Positions 17,437 to 25,993 are shown, counted from the stretch's first letter. The stretch is 64,000 nucleotides of DNA from Arcobacter_B sp049472135 (GCF_049472135.1 NZ_JBMOVV010000005.1:1-64000); one strand, 5' to 3'. Numbers and translations are program-made. The notes: a model not told the origin generated them from the letters alone.

Positions 17437-17521
17437 AAGTATACTTTAATTTTTTATTATATATTATTCCATCGAAATTTCGAATTTTTCTCCTAAAAAT
17501 TCAAATAAAGGACATAAATAA

Positions 17522-18610
17522 ATGAAAAAATTAAGTATTATTGCTAGTACTCTAGTATTAAGTTGTGCTGCATATGCAGCAAATAATGTAGATGAAGCTT
17601 TCAAAAATGGAAAAGTTTCAGGAGATGTATCTGTTCATCATCAATCTGAGAATAAAACAGCAGGAACAAATGATTCTGGATTTACAGCAGGAAGTATTGG
17701 ATTAAACTATGAAACTGATTCATTAAATGGTTTTAAATTAAATGCAGGATTTAGAGCAAATCATGAATTTTCAGAAAAAGAAGCTGGAGACTATGAGGGT
17801 GAGTTTGAAAACGATGCAGTAATTAATACAGCAAATATCGAATATTCAAATGATTTCTTAACAGTAAAAGTTGGTAGACAAGAGATTGATTTAGAGTGGT
17901 TAGGTGATTTTAATGAAGCAGTTGTTATCTCATCATCAAAATTAATCCCTAATACAACATTAGTTGCTGGATATACTACAAGACAAGCAGCAGTAGGTGT
18001 TGATGAAAACAAAAAATTTGCTGATGTTACTAAAGATGGAGCATATGTAATTGATGCTAAATTTAATGGTATTGAAAATGTGATGTTAAATCCATACTAC
18101 TATTCTGCTGAAGATGTAGCAAACTTCTATGGTTTAAAAGCAACATATGAAACTGATGTATTTGGAGTAACTGCTCACTATGCTACAAGTTCTGAAAAAG
18201 TTGCAGGACAAGAAGATGGTTCTATTGCACACTTAGAAGCAAGTACTAAAATTGCTGGATTATCATTAGCAGCTGGGTATATCACTACAGATAAAGATGC
18301 TGGTGTTGCTTCAATTTCTGCATTTGGAGATAATATTGATCCTACTGAAGAACTAGGAGATTATGTATATGCAAAAGATACAAATACAGTTTATGCAACT
18401 GCTGGATATACTATCTCGGATGTAGAATTATCAGCATTATATGCAATAGCTGACAATGATAGTTCAAATAAAGAAGATAAAGAATTAACAATCGCTGCTG
18501 CATACTCATTTACTGAGAATTTAGCTGCTGATATTACTTATACAGATTTATCTTTAGAATCTAACAATGATAAATCAAAAGTTGCTGTAAACTTAGCTTA
18601 TTCATTCTAA
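17522..18610 (+). CDS. Outer-membrane porin (Campylobacterota major/Opr-type)
   Basis: A signal peptide (MKKLSIIASTLVLSCAAYA) precedes a ~340-residue beta-barrel with alternating strands and a terminal Phe (AVNLAYSF), the outer-membrane assembly signal. GLKATYETDVFGVTAHYA and similar segments are transmembrane strand pairs. It resembles the OprD-like family (outer membrane porins of Campylobacter and Arcobacter), including the VKVGRQEIDLEW segment with acidic loop residues. A Fur-like box upstream suggests iron control, so it might pass small iron complexes, but the substrate is not known. The codon use looks like that of a highly expressed gene. An efficient terminator follows. Confidence 0.85.
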   Translation: MKKLSIIASTLVLSCAAYAANNVDEAFKNGKVSGDVSVHHQSENKTAGTNDSGFTAGSIGLNYETDSLNGFKLNAGFRANHEFSEKEAGDYEGEFENDAVINTANIEYSNDFLTVKVGRQEIDLEWLGDFNEAVVISSSKLIPNTTLVAGYTTRQAAVGVDENKKFADVTKDGAYVIDAKFNGIENVMLNPYYYSAEDVANFYGLKATYETDVFGVTAHYATSSEKVAGQEDGSIAHLEASTKIAGLSLAAGYITTDKDAGVASISAFGDNIDPTEELGDYVYAKDTNTVYATAGYTISDVELSALYAIADNDSSNKEDKELTIAAAYSFTENLAADITYTDLSLESNNDKSKVAVNLAYSF

Positions 18611-18635
18611 TATTTAAATAATATTTAAACTAAAA

Positions 18636-18668
18636 GGGAAGAAAGAATCTACTTTCTTCCCTTTTTTT
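18636..18668 (+). terminator. Strong rho-independent terminator after porin
   Basis: GGGAAGAAAG (18636-18645) pairs with CTTTCTTCCC (18652-18661) around the loop AATCTA, followed by seven T. Confidence 0.92.
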
Positions 18669-18680
18669 ATTTTAAATTTC

Positions 18681-18699
18681 AACAATTATGATAATTGTT
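18681..18699. promoter_or_regulatory. Perfect 9-1-9 inverted repeat, putative Fur-type operator
   Basis: AACAATTAT-G-ATAATTGTT is a perfect inverted repeat with a single central base. The centre matches Fur/Fur-like operator geometry, but the outer arms differ from the usual GATAAT. A related AACAAT-T-ATTGTT lies at 25994-26006 upstream of the second Fur-family gene. Confidence 0.5.
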
Positions 18700-18740
18700 C
18701 TCAATATTAATATATATTTAAGTTTTCTTCTTGTAGTATT

Positions 18741-18757
18741 CTAATAATGATTATCAA
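18741..18757. promoter_or_regulatory. Fur box upstream of the micropeptide-flavodoxin operon
   Basis: CTAATAATGATTATCAA holds the core ATAATGATTAT and matches most of GATAATGATTATCATT. It lies 17 bases before the micropeptide start codon, a position suited to blocking transcription. Confidence 0.65.
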
Positions 18758-18773
18758 TATGAAAGGATTTATA

Positions 18774-18839
18774 ATGATTACTTGTTACGAAATTAAAAAT
18801 AAAAAAGATTTAGTAAAACCAACTGGTTGTACTTGCTAA
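18774..18839 (+). CDS. Cys-containing micropeptide, 21 aa, first gene of Fur-boxed operon
   Basis: ATG is preceded by GAAAGGATTTATA, a good ribosome-binding site. The 21 codons encode a peptide with Cys at position 4 and a C-terminal PTGCTC, i.e. three cysteines. It begins MITCYEIKNKK. The DUF2325 gene follows 10 bases after the stop. It could be a metal-binding peptide or a leader peptide that couples cysteine or iron status to the operon. No family is recognised, and chance cannot be excluded, but placement, ribosome site and cysteine pattern argue for a real gene. Confidence 0.55.
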   Translation: MITCYEIKNKKDLVKPTGCTC

Positions 18840-18849
18840 AGGAAGTAAA

Positions 18850-19185
18850 ATGAGTGTATTAGTTATTGGAGGGGATAAGATATCTCCTATTTTAAATATG
18901 TTAGAAAACCTTGGTGCAAAAACTATAAATCATTGGGATGCAAGAAAAAAATCTTCAGCTCCTAAGAAAAAAGTTCCTATGGATACTGATTGTATAGTAA
19001 TGCTTACTTCATTTTTAAATCACAATACTATGCTTAAATATAAGAATGAAGCTAAAAGAAAAAATATCCCATTTATATGTGCAAAAAGATCTGTTTCTTG
19101 TGTATATGATGAGTATGTAAAAATAATGGGAATAAAAGATTGTAGCCAGTGCTATGCAAACTGTTCAAAAAAAGAGGACATATAA
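18850..19185 (+). CDS. DUF2325 protein, iron-responsive operon
   Basis: This 111-residue cytoplasmic protein has the DUF2325 start MSVLVIGGDKISPILNMLE with the expected Rossmann-like beta-alpha pattern and a HWDARKK segment. The central DTDCIVMLTSFLNHN strand-turn matches the family. The C-terminus holds CSQCYANC (98-105), an extra CxxCxxxC cluster that could bind iron or zinc. Family function is unknown. GGAAG lies upstream of the ATG. Its stop overlaps the next start (TAATG), so the downstream unknown gene is translationally coupled. The Fur box and downstream flavodoxin suggest a role when iron is scarce. Confidence 0.8.
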   Translation: MSVLVIGGDKISPILNMLENLGAKTINHWDARKKSSAPKKKVPMDTDCIVMLTSFLNHNTMLKYKNEAKRKNIPFICAKRSVSCVYDEYVKIMGIKDCSQCYANCSKKEDI

Positions 19186-19952
19186 TGAAATTTAATTACT
19201 TTAACTACTGTGATGATTTTTTAGGATTTGATAACAACAAAGAGTTCTTACCAAAAGGATTTGATAGTTTTAATTCAATATACACACTTAGACAACTATT
19301 TTTAAATCTAAGTAATTATGTATTAAGACCATACTGTAACTTTTCAAAATATGAGCAAAAAAAACTAAGTTTACATCCATTAAAAGATGTATTTACATAT
19401 AAAATAAAAAGCTTACTTCCAAATTCATATGTAAGAACACACAAGTTTTCAAAGAGTTTCAGATTTTGTGCAAACTCTACAATCATTATTAATAACTATT
19501 TAAACAAAAATACTAATACTAAATTCGTAACAAGTAAAAACCTAATTCCAGCTGCAAGACTAATTTCTCATTGTTTCATAAATAATAATATGCAGCTACT
19601 TATTGATAAGCATTTACTATTTCATGAGTTTGTCCTAGATAAGGTAAGAAAACTTCATAAAGACAAAAATGTAATAGATTTAGGTGATTCAATATGTATT
19701 GAAGCAAAAGATATTTGTAAACTAAAAATCTATACATCATGGAAAAATATTGAAGTTAAAAATCCTAATATCAAAGATGAATTAGAAAGTGCTATTAAGT
19801 CAATAAAAAAAGGAGAATACAATCAAGTATATTTAGCTTATCCAAAAGATGATGAGTTTAAAAAACAAATACCAATATTTGTAGATGAATTAAAAAACAA
19901 AGAGTACCAAATAAAAGCAATACCGTACTCTTTAAGATCAATTATTAGATAA
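19185..19952 (+). CDS. Unknown protein in Fur-boxed flavodoxin operon, 255 aa
   Basis: The start at 19185 overlaps the DUF2325 stop and has GAGGA upstream; an earlier in-frame start is within DUF2325 and less likely. The protein is cytoplasmic, rich in Asn, Lys and Phe, and shows no signal peptide. Features are an N-terminal FNYFNYCDDFLGFD, a Tyr/Phe-rich region to ~60, a hydrophilic middle, and a C-terminal alpha/beta part with YNQVYLAYPKDDEFKKQIPI that may be a small Rossmann-like fold. I recognise no family. Position between DUF2325 and flavodoxin suggests a role in low-iron adaptation. Confidence 0.75.
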   Translation: MKFNYFNYCDDFLGFDNNKEFLPKGFDSFNSIYTLRQLFLNLSNYVLRPYCNFSKYEQKKLSLHPLKDVFTYKIKSLLPNSYVRTHKFSKSFRFCANSTIIINNYLNKNTNTKFVTSKNLIPAARLISHCFINNNMQLLIDKHLLFHEFVLDKVRKLHKDKNVIDLGDSICIEAKDICKLKIYTSWKNIEVKNPNIKDELESAIKSIKKGEYNQVYLAYPKDDEFKKQIPIFVDELKNKEYQIKAIPYSLRSIIR

Positions 19953-19969
19953 AACAGGAGATTTTTTTA

Positions 19970-20464
19970 ATGGCAACAGCTATATTTTATACAACAAGTA
20001 CAGGAAATTCAACAGAGATTGCAAATAAAATTGCAGAAGAGTTAAATGGAATTGAAGTTTTTGATTTAAGTTCAAATCTTGACAAAATTGCAGAATATGA
20101 AAAAGTAATTATTGGTTGCTCAACTTGGGGTGATGGTGAACTTAATGATGATTTTGATGAAGTTTGGGATGAGTTTAGTGAAGTGGATTTTTCTGGAAAA
20201 ACAGTAGCGTTATTCTCTTTAGGTGACCAAGAAGGATATGGTGATACATTTGCAGATGCACTAGGAATCATTTATGAACAAGTAAGCCAAAAAGGTGCTA
20301 ATGTTATAGGATTTACATCAACTGATGGTTATGATTATGATGAATCAAAAGCTGAAATAGATGGTAAATTTGCTGGATTAGTAATTGATGAAGATAATCA
20401 AGATGATTTAACAGATGATAGAATTAAATCTTGGAGTGAAGATATCAAAAATGATATCTTATAA
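19970..20464 (+). CDS. fldA: Flavodoxin
   Basis: A 164-residue FMN-binding electron carrier. The phosphate loop TSTGNST is at 9-15, followed by the FMN-flanking GCSTWGDGELNDDFD and LGDQEGYGDTF segments of long-chain flavodoxins. It can replace ferredoxin when iron is limiting, for example with pyruvate:acceptor oxidoreductase in this phylum. A GGAG site precedes the ATG. Its place as the fourth gene downstream of a Fur box makes iron control likely. Confidence 0.96.
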   Translation: MATAIFYTTSTGNSTEIANKIAEELNGIEVFDLSSNLDKIAEYEKVIIGCSTWGDGELNDDFDEVWDEFSEVDFSGKTVALFSLGDQEGYGDTFADALGIIYEQVSQKGANVIGFTSTDGYDYDESKAEIDGKFAGLVIDEDNQDDLTDDRIKSWSEDIKNDIL

Positions 20465-20468
20465 AAAA

Positions 20469-20498
20469 CAAAACTAAAAGTTTAAACTTTTAGTTTTG
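20469..20498. terminator. Perfect 30-base palindromic bidirectional terminator
   Basis: A palindrome centred on GTTTAAAC with arms CAAAACTAAAAG and CTTTTAGTTTTG separates flavodoxin and convergent fur. The fur stop codon lies in its right arm. Confidence 0.8.
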
Positions 20499-20933
20499 AG
20501 TACAAGTTTCACAAGTACCATAAAGTTGCATTGAGTGACTAGTAATTTTAAATTTATTTTTCTTAGCTATTCTTTCTTGTCTTTTCTCAATTTCATCATC
20601 TAAAAACTCTACAATTTTGCCACATGAAGTACAGATTAAATGGTCATGATGAGATTTAGCATTGCTCTCATATTTTTTTCCATCTGTACCGAAGTTAATA
20701 GAAGCAATTAAATCAACCTCTTCTAAAAAGCTTAGTGCTCTATATACTGTAGCGATTCCGATATTAGTATCTGGATATTGTTGTTTAATTTCATTGTAAA
20801 CTTCTTCAGCTGTTAAATGATCTTGTGCATTTATTAGAATACTTAAAACAATCTCTCTTTGTTCTGTGTATTTTAAACCTTTTTGTTTTACAATTTTTTT
20901 AAGTTCGTCTATTATCTCTTCGTTATCTACCAT
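20490..20933 (-). CDS. fur: Ferric uptake regulator Fur
   Basis: A 147-residue metalloregulator with a winged-helix domain (TEQREIVLSIL, then GIATVYRALSFLEEVDLI as the recognition region) and a dimer/metal domain. The metal ligands are visible in SHHDHLICTSCGKIVEF. The structural zinc cysteines are CTSC and the C-terminal CETC. It represses iron-uptake genes when bound to Fe(II). It shares a 170-base divergent region with feoAB. Several matching boxes in the island, at feoA, the flavodoxin operon, the cyclase and elsewhere, are its probable targets. Confidence 0.93.
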   Translation of the reverse strand: MVDNEEIIDELKKIVKQKGLKYTEQREIVLSILINAQDHLTAEEVYNEIKQQYPDTNIGIATVYRALSFLEEVDLIASINFGTDGKKYESNAKSHHDHLICTSCGKIVEFLDDEIEKRQERIAKKNKFKITSHSMQLYGTCETCTQN

Positions 20934-21072
20934 AAAAATTTGCCCTTAAATTTATAATGCCTAAAAGTATAGCTAAAGTTTCCCAAAATTACAAATACTA
21001 AATATTTTCGTCTAATATTTCTTATTTACAATAAAACTAGGATTTTAAGTATAAGTAAGTATTATTATATTA

Positions 21073-21087
21073 TAATAATCATTATTA
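21073..21087. promoter_or_regulatory. Fur box upstream of feoA
   Basis: TAATAAT-C-ATTATTA is a perfect 7-1-7 inverted repeat, 16 bases before the feoA start. Geometry and place fit Fur repression of ferrous uptake. Confidence 0.7.
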
Positions 21088-21103
21088 ATTATAAGGTTTA
21101 ATA

Positions 21104-21328
21104 ATGACTTTAGACAAGTTAAATATAAAAGATAAAGCAATAATAAAATCTATAAATTGTGAACCCATTTTAAAAAATAGGTTCTACTCTTTTGGAATTG
21201 TAAAAGGTGCTTTAATCTCAGTAGAAGAAGTTACACTAACAAAAAGTACAATAGAGATTAAAATAAATAGTACAAAAGTTGCATTAAGACTAAAAGAAGC
21301 TTCAAATATTGAGGTTGAAAAGTGTTAA
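21104..21328 (+). CDS. feoA: Ferrous iron transport protein A
   Basis: A 74-residue SH3-like protein that supports FeoB. The family pattern is seen in the RFYSFGIVKGALISVEEVTL segment and IEIKINSTKVALRLKEAS. Its stop codon overlaps the GTG start of feoB, so the two are coupled. A perfect Fur-type inverted repeat lies upstream. Confidence 0.9.
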   Translation: MTLDKLNIKDKAIIKSINCEPILKNRFYSFGIVKGALISVEEVTLTKSTIEIKINSTKVALRLKEASNIEVEKC

Positions 21329-23448
21329 TAAAAGATTTTAAAGAAGAAAAAGTAATAAAAGTAGCTTTAGTTGGTCAACCAAATGTTGGGAAATCAATGC
21401 TTATTAACTCTATTTCTAATGCAAGATTAAAAGTTGGTAACTTTTCAGGTGTTACAGTTACAAAAGAAGAGGTTTTTTTAAATTATAAAAACTATAAAAT
21501 TGAAATTACAGATTTACCTGGTGCTTACTCTTTAAATGATTATACAATTGAAGAAAAGGTAACTAAAGAGTATTTAGAGAATTCTGTTTATGATATCATA
21601 TTAAATGTATTAGATTCAACTAATCTTGAGAGAAACTTATATCTTACATCTGAACTTTTAGCCCTTGATAAAAAAATGATTATTGCTCTAAATATGAGTG
21701 ATGAAGCGAAAAAAGAGAAAATTCATATTGATGAAAAACAACTAAGTAAAATTCTTGGGAAGCCTTGTATAAAAACAAGTGCTGCACAAAATATGGGTAT
21801 AAAAGTTTTACTTGAAAATATAGTAGAAAAGTATGAATCAAAAAAACTTCCAACTAAACTTATTTTTTCTGATGCAATGGAAGAAGAGATTTCAAACTTA
21901 ACAAAAGTTATGGAAGAGAACTCTTTTGGAACAAAACAAACATATAGACAACTTGCTATAAAACTTTTAAAAGAAGATAAACAAACTTATAAACTCTTTC
22001 ATGATGAACCAATCTGGGTAAAACTACAACCTGTATTAAGTCATGCTTTTGAGCATTTATATATTCATTATGATACTAAAAATATGGATGATATATTTAG
22101 TGATGAGAGATTTGCTTTTGCAAAAGGTGCAGTAACTGAGACTGTTAAACAAGAAAAAACTATTGTAAAAACAACTACAGAGAAAATTGATTCTTTATTA
22201 ATTCATAAAATATTTGGTTTACCAATCTTTTTATTTTTAATGTGGGGATTATTTCAACTTACTTTTGAAATTGGAAATATACCAATGGATATGATTGATG
22301 CATTTTTTGCATCACTAATTGATAATACAAAAGAAGTTTTAGGGAGTAGTCAAATAAGTTCTATTATAGCAGATGGAGCAATTGCTGGAGTTGGTTCTGT
22401 AATCTTATTTTTACCAAACATTGTAATTTTATTTTTAGGAATTGCCCTACTTGAAACAACAGGATATATGAGTAGAGTTGCTTTTTTATTAGATGGTTTT
22501 TTCCATAAGTTTGGTCTTCATGGTAAATCATTTATTCCTTTAGTTACAGGTTTTGGATGTTCTGTTCCTGCTTATATGGCAGCAAGAACACTAAAAAATG
22601 AAAAAGATAGGCTTCTTACACTTTTTATTATAGGATTTATGTCTTGTGGAGCTAGACTTCCTATTTATGTTCTTTTTGTGGGAGCATTTTTCAAAGAAGG
22701 AAATGCAGGAAATATTTTATTTATAATCTACATTAGTGGAGCAATTCTTGGATTATTTGCAGCAAAACTTCTTAAAATTGTAGTATTTAAAAGTGAAGAT
22801 GAACCTTTCGTAATGGAAATGCCAAAATATAGAATGCCATCTTTTAAACTTATCTGGCACACTGTTTCAAATCAAGCTTTAATGTACTTGAAAAAAGCAG
22901 GTACATATATTTTAGCAGCTTCTATTTTAATTTGGTTTGCATCAAACTATCCTAAATACCCTCTAGTAGAACAAGAGTATGAAAAGAAAATTGAACTTGC
23001 TACTTCACTTGAAGAAAAAAATAGCTTAGGAAATGAACTTTCTATGTATAATTTAGAAAACTCTTATTTAGGGATTATTGGAAAAGCTACTCAACCGGTG
23101 TTTGAACCATTAGGATTTGACTGGAGAATGTCAGTTGCACTTGAAACTGGTCTTGCTGCAAAGGAGATTGTAGTATCAACTCTTGGAATTTTATATGGTT
23201 TAGGAGAAGACCATGACGAAAATTCAAAAGGTCTGATTGAAAAGATTAAAGACAATATACCATTTGCATCAGCAATATCATTTATAGTATTTGTAATGAT
23301 TTATCTTCCATGTTTAGCTGCTTCAATGGTATTTACAAAAGAAGCAGGAGGATGGAGATATCTAGGTTATTTATTTGTATTTACGACTTCAACTGCTTGG
23401 ATATTATCATTTATTGCATACAACATTACAAAAATAGTAGTAGGCTAA
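21322..23448 (+). CDS. feoB: Ferrous iron transporter B
   Basis: A 708-residue inner-membrane Fe(II) permease. The N-terminal G domain has G1 GQPNVGKS at 18-25, G3 DLPGAYS and G4 NMSDE in place of NKxD. The C-terminal membrane half contains two Gate motifs, the first around GFGCSVPAYMAARTL and the second around PCLAASMVFTKEAG. The start is GTG, overlapping the feoA stop, with GAGG seven bases upstream. Fur control is likely. It ends in a hairpin shared with the convergent cyclase gene. Confidence 0.97.
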   Translation: MLIKDFKEEKVIKVALVGQPNVGKSMLINSISNARLKVGNFSGVTVTKEEVFLNYKNYKIEITDLPGAYSLNDYTIEEKVTKEYLENSVYDIILNVLDSTNLERNLYLTSELLALDKKMIIALNMSDEAKKEKIHIDEKQLSKILGKPCIKTSAAQNMGIKVLLENIVEKYESKKLPTKLIFSDAMEEEISNLTKVMEENSFGTKQTYRQLAIKLLKEDKQTYKLFHDEPIWVKLQPVLSHAFEHLYIHYDTKNMDDIFSDERFAFAKGAVTETVKQEKTIVKTTTEKIDSLLIHKIFGLPIFLFLMWGLFQLTFEIGNIPMDMIDAFFASLIDNTKEVLGSSQISSIIADGAIAGVGSVILFLPNIVILFLGIALLETTGYMSRVAFLLDGFFHKFGLHGKSFIPLVTGFGCSVPAYMAARTLKNEKDRLLTLFIIGFMSCGARLPIYVLFVGAFFKEGNAGNILFIIYISGAILGLFAAKLLKIVVFKSEDEPFVMEMPKYRMPSFKLIWHTVSNQALMYLKKAGTYILAASILIWFASNYPKYPLVEQEYEKKIELATSLEEKNSLGNELSMYNLENSYLGIIGKATQPVFEPLGFDWRMSVALETGLAAKEIVVSTLGILYGLGEDHDENSKGLIEKIKDNIPFASAISFIVFVMIYLPCLAASMVFTKEAGGWRYLGYLFVFTTSTAWILSFIAYNITKIVVG

Positions 23449-23464
23449 AGCCCTCTACTATTTT
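23431..23464. terminator. Bidirectional terminator feoB / cyclase
   Basis: AAAATAGTAG (23431-23440) pairs with CTACTATTTT (23455-23464), with extra AGG/CCT pairing in the loop. The feoB stop lies in the loop. Confidence 0.75.
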
Positions 23465-25266
23465 ATAACAACTCTATTTCTTCCAGAGTTTTTTGCTTCA
23501 TATAAAGCTTCATCAGCCATATTAAAATACTCTTCAAACTCTTTTCCTCTATCACAATATACGCATCCAAAACTTGATGTGATTTTTAGATTATACTTTT
23601 CATAAATAAACTCTTTTTCTTCTATTAAGACTCTTAATCTATTTGCAATACTTTCTAAATTTGTTTGAGATGTATTTACTGCTATGATAAACTCTTCACC
23701 ACCAAATCTTCCAATTAAATCATCTTTATGCAAATGATCTTTTAATAAACTAGCAACATCTTTTAAAATACAATCTCCAATAAAGTGACCATAGTTATCA
23801 TTTATACTTTTAAACTTATCAATATCAGCTACTATTAAACCAAAATCTTTTATATCTAACCAACATTTACAATAATCAATGATTGTATTTTTATTGTAAC
23901 AAGAAGTTAACTCATCAATAGTTGCTTTATTTTCTAGCTCTTTTATTTTCTTATTATAGTTTGATACATCATTCATACAAACTATATATTTTGCGATTTC
24001 AACTTTTGATATATCAAAAACAAAATATTTTTCCTCACTATTATTTATAGTAAATTTAGCAGGCTTATCAATAGTTGAGTGTTTTTTAGCAATATTTAAA
24101 AGATTTAATTTGGCTTGATTATCCAAAATTGCAATATTACTCATAAAGCTATTGCTATTTTTAAATAAATCCAAAAACTTCTTGTTTACACTATGGATTT
24201 CACTTCCATCTGTTATAAAAATAATATGCTGTTGAGAATCAAGTACTGATTGTAAGAAGTCTCTTTCTTTTTTAATTTTTAAAGATTGTGAATCATGGAT
24301 TGTTCTAAACATTTCATTCATTTTTTTTGTAAGATAAGTAATTTCATCATCATAAATAAGCTCTATTTTTTGTGTTAGATTTTTATCTTTTGATACAAGT
24401 TTTACAGTATTTGAAAGCATTTCAATTCTTCTAGTAAAAATCTTATTTATAAATACAAAAATTATAAAAGTAAAGATAATAAATGAAGTAAAAAACAATT
24501 GAAATAAAAGAGTATTACTATTCTTTATTTCATTATAAATCTCTCTTTTCATTTTCATTAATAAAAAAAAGCTATCATTTATATAATCATTTATTTTTAT
24601 ATCAATATATAAACTATCCTCTTCTCTATTTATATCATAATCAAAACCCTTTATAGTTTTATAATCATCTTTTAAAGTATAACTAGGAAGTAAAGATATA
24701 TAAACATCCAATGCACTTGATAGTTCATTTAAAAAATCAGAGTTTAAAGATTTGGCTACAAATACATAACCTAAGTTTTCAACTCTTTCTAAACTAAAAA
24801 TTAGTTTTTCATACTCAAATGTTGTAAATTTTATTTTCTCTTTCATTTGAAGATAGTTATCAAGATTTCCATCTTCAAAAAAATACTTAATACTATTTGC
24901 AATACTCATATACTCTTTAGAACTAGTATCAAACAGTTCACTATAAACTATCTTTTTTTCATTATTTAAAACAATAAAATATGAGATATCTAAATTAGAA
25001 GCGATTTCATAAAACTCTTTTGAAGGAATATCTTGCTTTAGCATATCAATAATAATTTGATTCTTTGAATACTCATAAGCTATATTTTTTAATATAAAGT
25101 TTTTTGTTTTTAAAACTTTTTTTAAACTAACAACCCTATTTTCGATTAATTTATCTTCAAATACTAAAAGACTATGTTCTCTATCTTTTATAATAAAATA
25201 AATGGATATTAGCAAAAGTAAGAATAAAGAAGTAAAAAGTAGAAATATTTTTTTGTTAATTGTCAT
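23458..25266 (-). CDS. Membrane diguanylate cyclase with extracytoplasmic sensor, Fur-boxed
   Basis: This 602-residue protein has a membrane helix at about 7-24, a ~230-residue extracytoplasmic sensor (cache-like), a second helix at about 252-274, a HAMP-like linker, a PAS-like segment and a GGDEF domain. The catalytic motif is FGGEEF, an active variant. The inhibitory RxxD site is missing (HKDD precedes it), so product inhibition may be absent. It makes c-di-GMP, which controls motility and attachment. A canonical 7-1-7 Fur box lies 60 bases before the ATG, in the gap after the second Fur-family gene, so iron could control c-di-GMP here. Confidence 0.9.
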   Translation of the reverse strand: MTINKKIFLLFTSLFLLLLISIYFIIKDREHSLLVFEDKLIENRVVSLKKVLKTKNFILKNIAYEYSKNQIIIDMLKQDIPSKEFYEIASNLDISYFIVLNNEKKIVYSELFDTSSKEYMSIANSIKYFFEDGNLDNYLQMKEKIKFTTFEYEKLIFSLERVENLGYVFVAKSLNSDFLNELSSALDVYISLLPSYTLKDDYKTIKGFDYDINREEDSLYIDIKINDYINDSFFLLMKMKREIYNEIKNSNTLLFQLFFTSFIIFTFIIFVFINKIFTRRIEMLSNTVKLVSKDKNLTQKIELIYDDEITYLTKKMNEMFRTIHDSQSLKIKKERDFLQSVLDSQQHIIFITDGSEIHSVNKKFLDLFKNSNSFMSNIAILDNQAKLNLLNIAKKHSTIDKPAKFTINNSEEKYFVFDISKVEIAKYIVCMNDVSNYNKKIKELENKATIDELTSCYNKNTIIDYCKCWLDIKDFGLIVADIDKFKSINDNYGHFIGDCILKDVASLLKDHLHKDDLIGRFGGEEFIIAVNTSQTNLESIANRLRVLIEEKEFIYEKYNLKITSSFGCVYCDRGKEFEEYFNMADEALYEAKNSGRNRVVIK

Positions 25267-25325
25267 TATAATCCTCTTTAATAAAATATAAAAAGAATTA
25301 TAGTAACTTTTTGTTTAAATTATAT

Positions 25326-25340
25326 TGATAATGATTATCA
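25326..25340. promoter_or_regulatory. Canonical 7-1-7 Fur box between fur2 and the cyclase gene
   Basis: TGATAAT-G-ATTATCA is a perfect 7-1-7 inverted repeat and the closest match in the window to the canonical Fur operator. It lies upstream of the diguanylate cyclase on the minus strand and directly after the second Fur-family gene. Confidence 0.85.
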
Positions 25341-25348
25341 TTAGCTAA

Positions 25349-25798
25349 CTATTTTTGACAATCTTCGCAAATACCGTAAATTGTCATAATATGGTCTTTT
25401 AATTTGAAGTTATGTTTTTTCGCAACTTTTTCTTGTTGGTCTTCTATTAAATCATCTGTAAACTCAATAATTTTATTGCAGTTAGTACAAATCATATGGT
25501 CATGATGAATTGAGATATTTAACTCATATCTTTTTGTACCATCACCAATATCTAAAGACTTAACGATATTCATTGTTTCAAAAAACTTAACTGTTCTGTA
25601 TACAGTTGCAATTCCCATATCTATTTTATATAAAGATTTTGAAATATTTACTATTTGTTCTGCACTTAAATGTTCATCACTAAAATATAAAATCTTTAAG
25701 ATATAATCTTTTTGAATTGAATTTTTATAACCTGATCTTGCTACTGACTTCTTAAAATTTGCCAAAAAAGAATCAAAACTTATTTCATATCTTTTCAC
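25349..25798 (-). CDS. Second Fur-family metalloregulator (Fur or PerR type)
   Basis: This 149-residue protein has the same layout as the first Fur: GYKNSIQKDYILKIL helix, GIATVYRTVKFFETMNIV recognition region, HHDHMICTNCNKIIEF metal region and C-terminal CEDC zinc pair. It differs most at its N-terminus, which is longer (MKRYEISFDSFLANFKKSV). Fur-like and PerR-like forms cannot be told apart by eye. The GTG start overlaps the TAG stop of the upstream 41-residue membrane protein (TAGTG). Having two Fur-family genes 5 kb apart flanking iron transporters and a cyclase suggests divided duties. Confidence 0.88.
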   Translation of the reverse strand: MKRYEISFDSFLANFKKSVARSGYKNSIQKDYILKILYFSDEHLSAEQIVNISKSLYKIDMGIATVYRTVKFFETMNIVKSLDIGDGTKRYELNISIHHDHMICTNCNKIIEFTDDLIEDQQEKVAKKHNFKLKDHIMTIYGICEDCQK

Positions 25799-25923
25799 TA
25801 TAAAACACCTTTAAAAAGTAAACCTATACCTATTAATACTAAAGATGCACTATAAACTTTCAACATGTTATTTTGAAGTTCAATATTTTTTTTATATAAA
25901 TTTGTTTCATTAATATTTTTCAT
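25798..25923 (-). CDS. Small membrane protein, 41 aa, co-translated with Fur-family gene
   Basis: ATG lies in a short frame directly upstream of the second fur gene; its stop overlaps the fur start by one base. The peptide has a charged N-terminal half (MKNINETNLYKKNIE) and a C-terminal hydrophobic helix, SASLVLIGIGLLFKGVL. The coupling, plus Fur-like boxes upstream, makes it likely that it is translated as the first gene of the unit. No family is recognised; a role as a small membrane partner or sensor is speculation. Confidence 0.55.
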   Translation of the reverse strand: MKNINETNLYKKNIELQNNMLKVYSASLVLIGIGLLFKGVL

Positions 25924-25933
25924 TTTTTAACCT

Positions 25934-25948
25934 TGATAATTAATATCA
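25934..25948. promoter_or_regulatory. Fur-like box upstream of the 41-aa gene
   Basis: TGATAAT-T-AATATCA has 6 of 7 arm matches in 7-1-7 geometry, 11 bases before the start codon on the minus strand. Confidence 0.5.
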
Positions 25949-25993
25949 TTTTTAATATGATACTAAACAAAGTCTTAATTAAATATTAATGAT

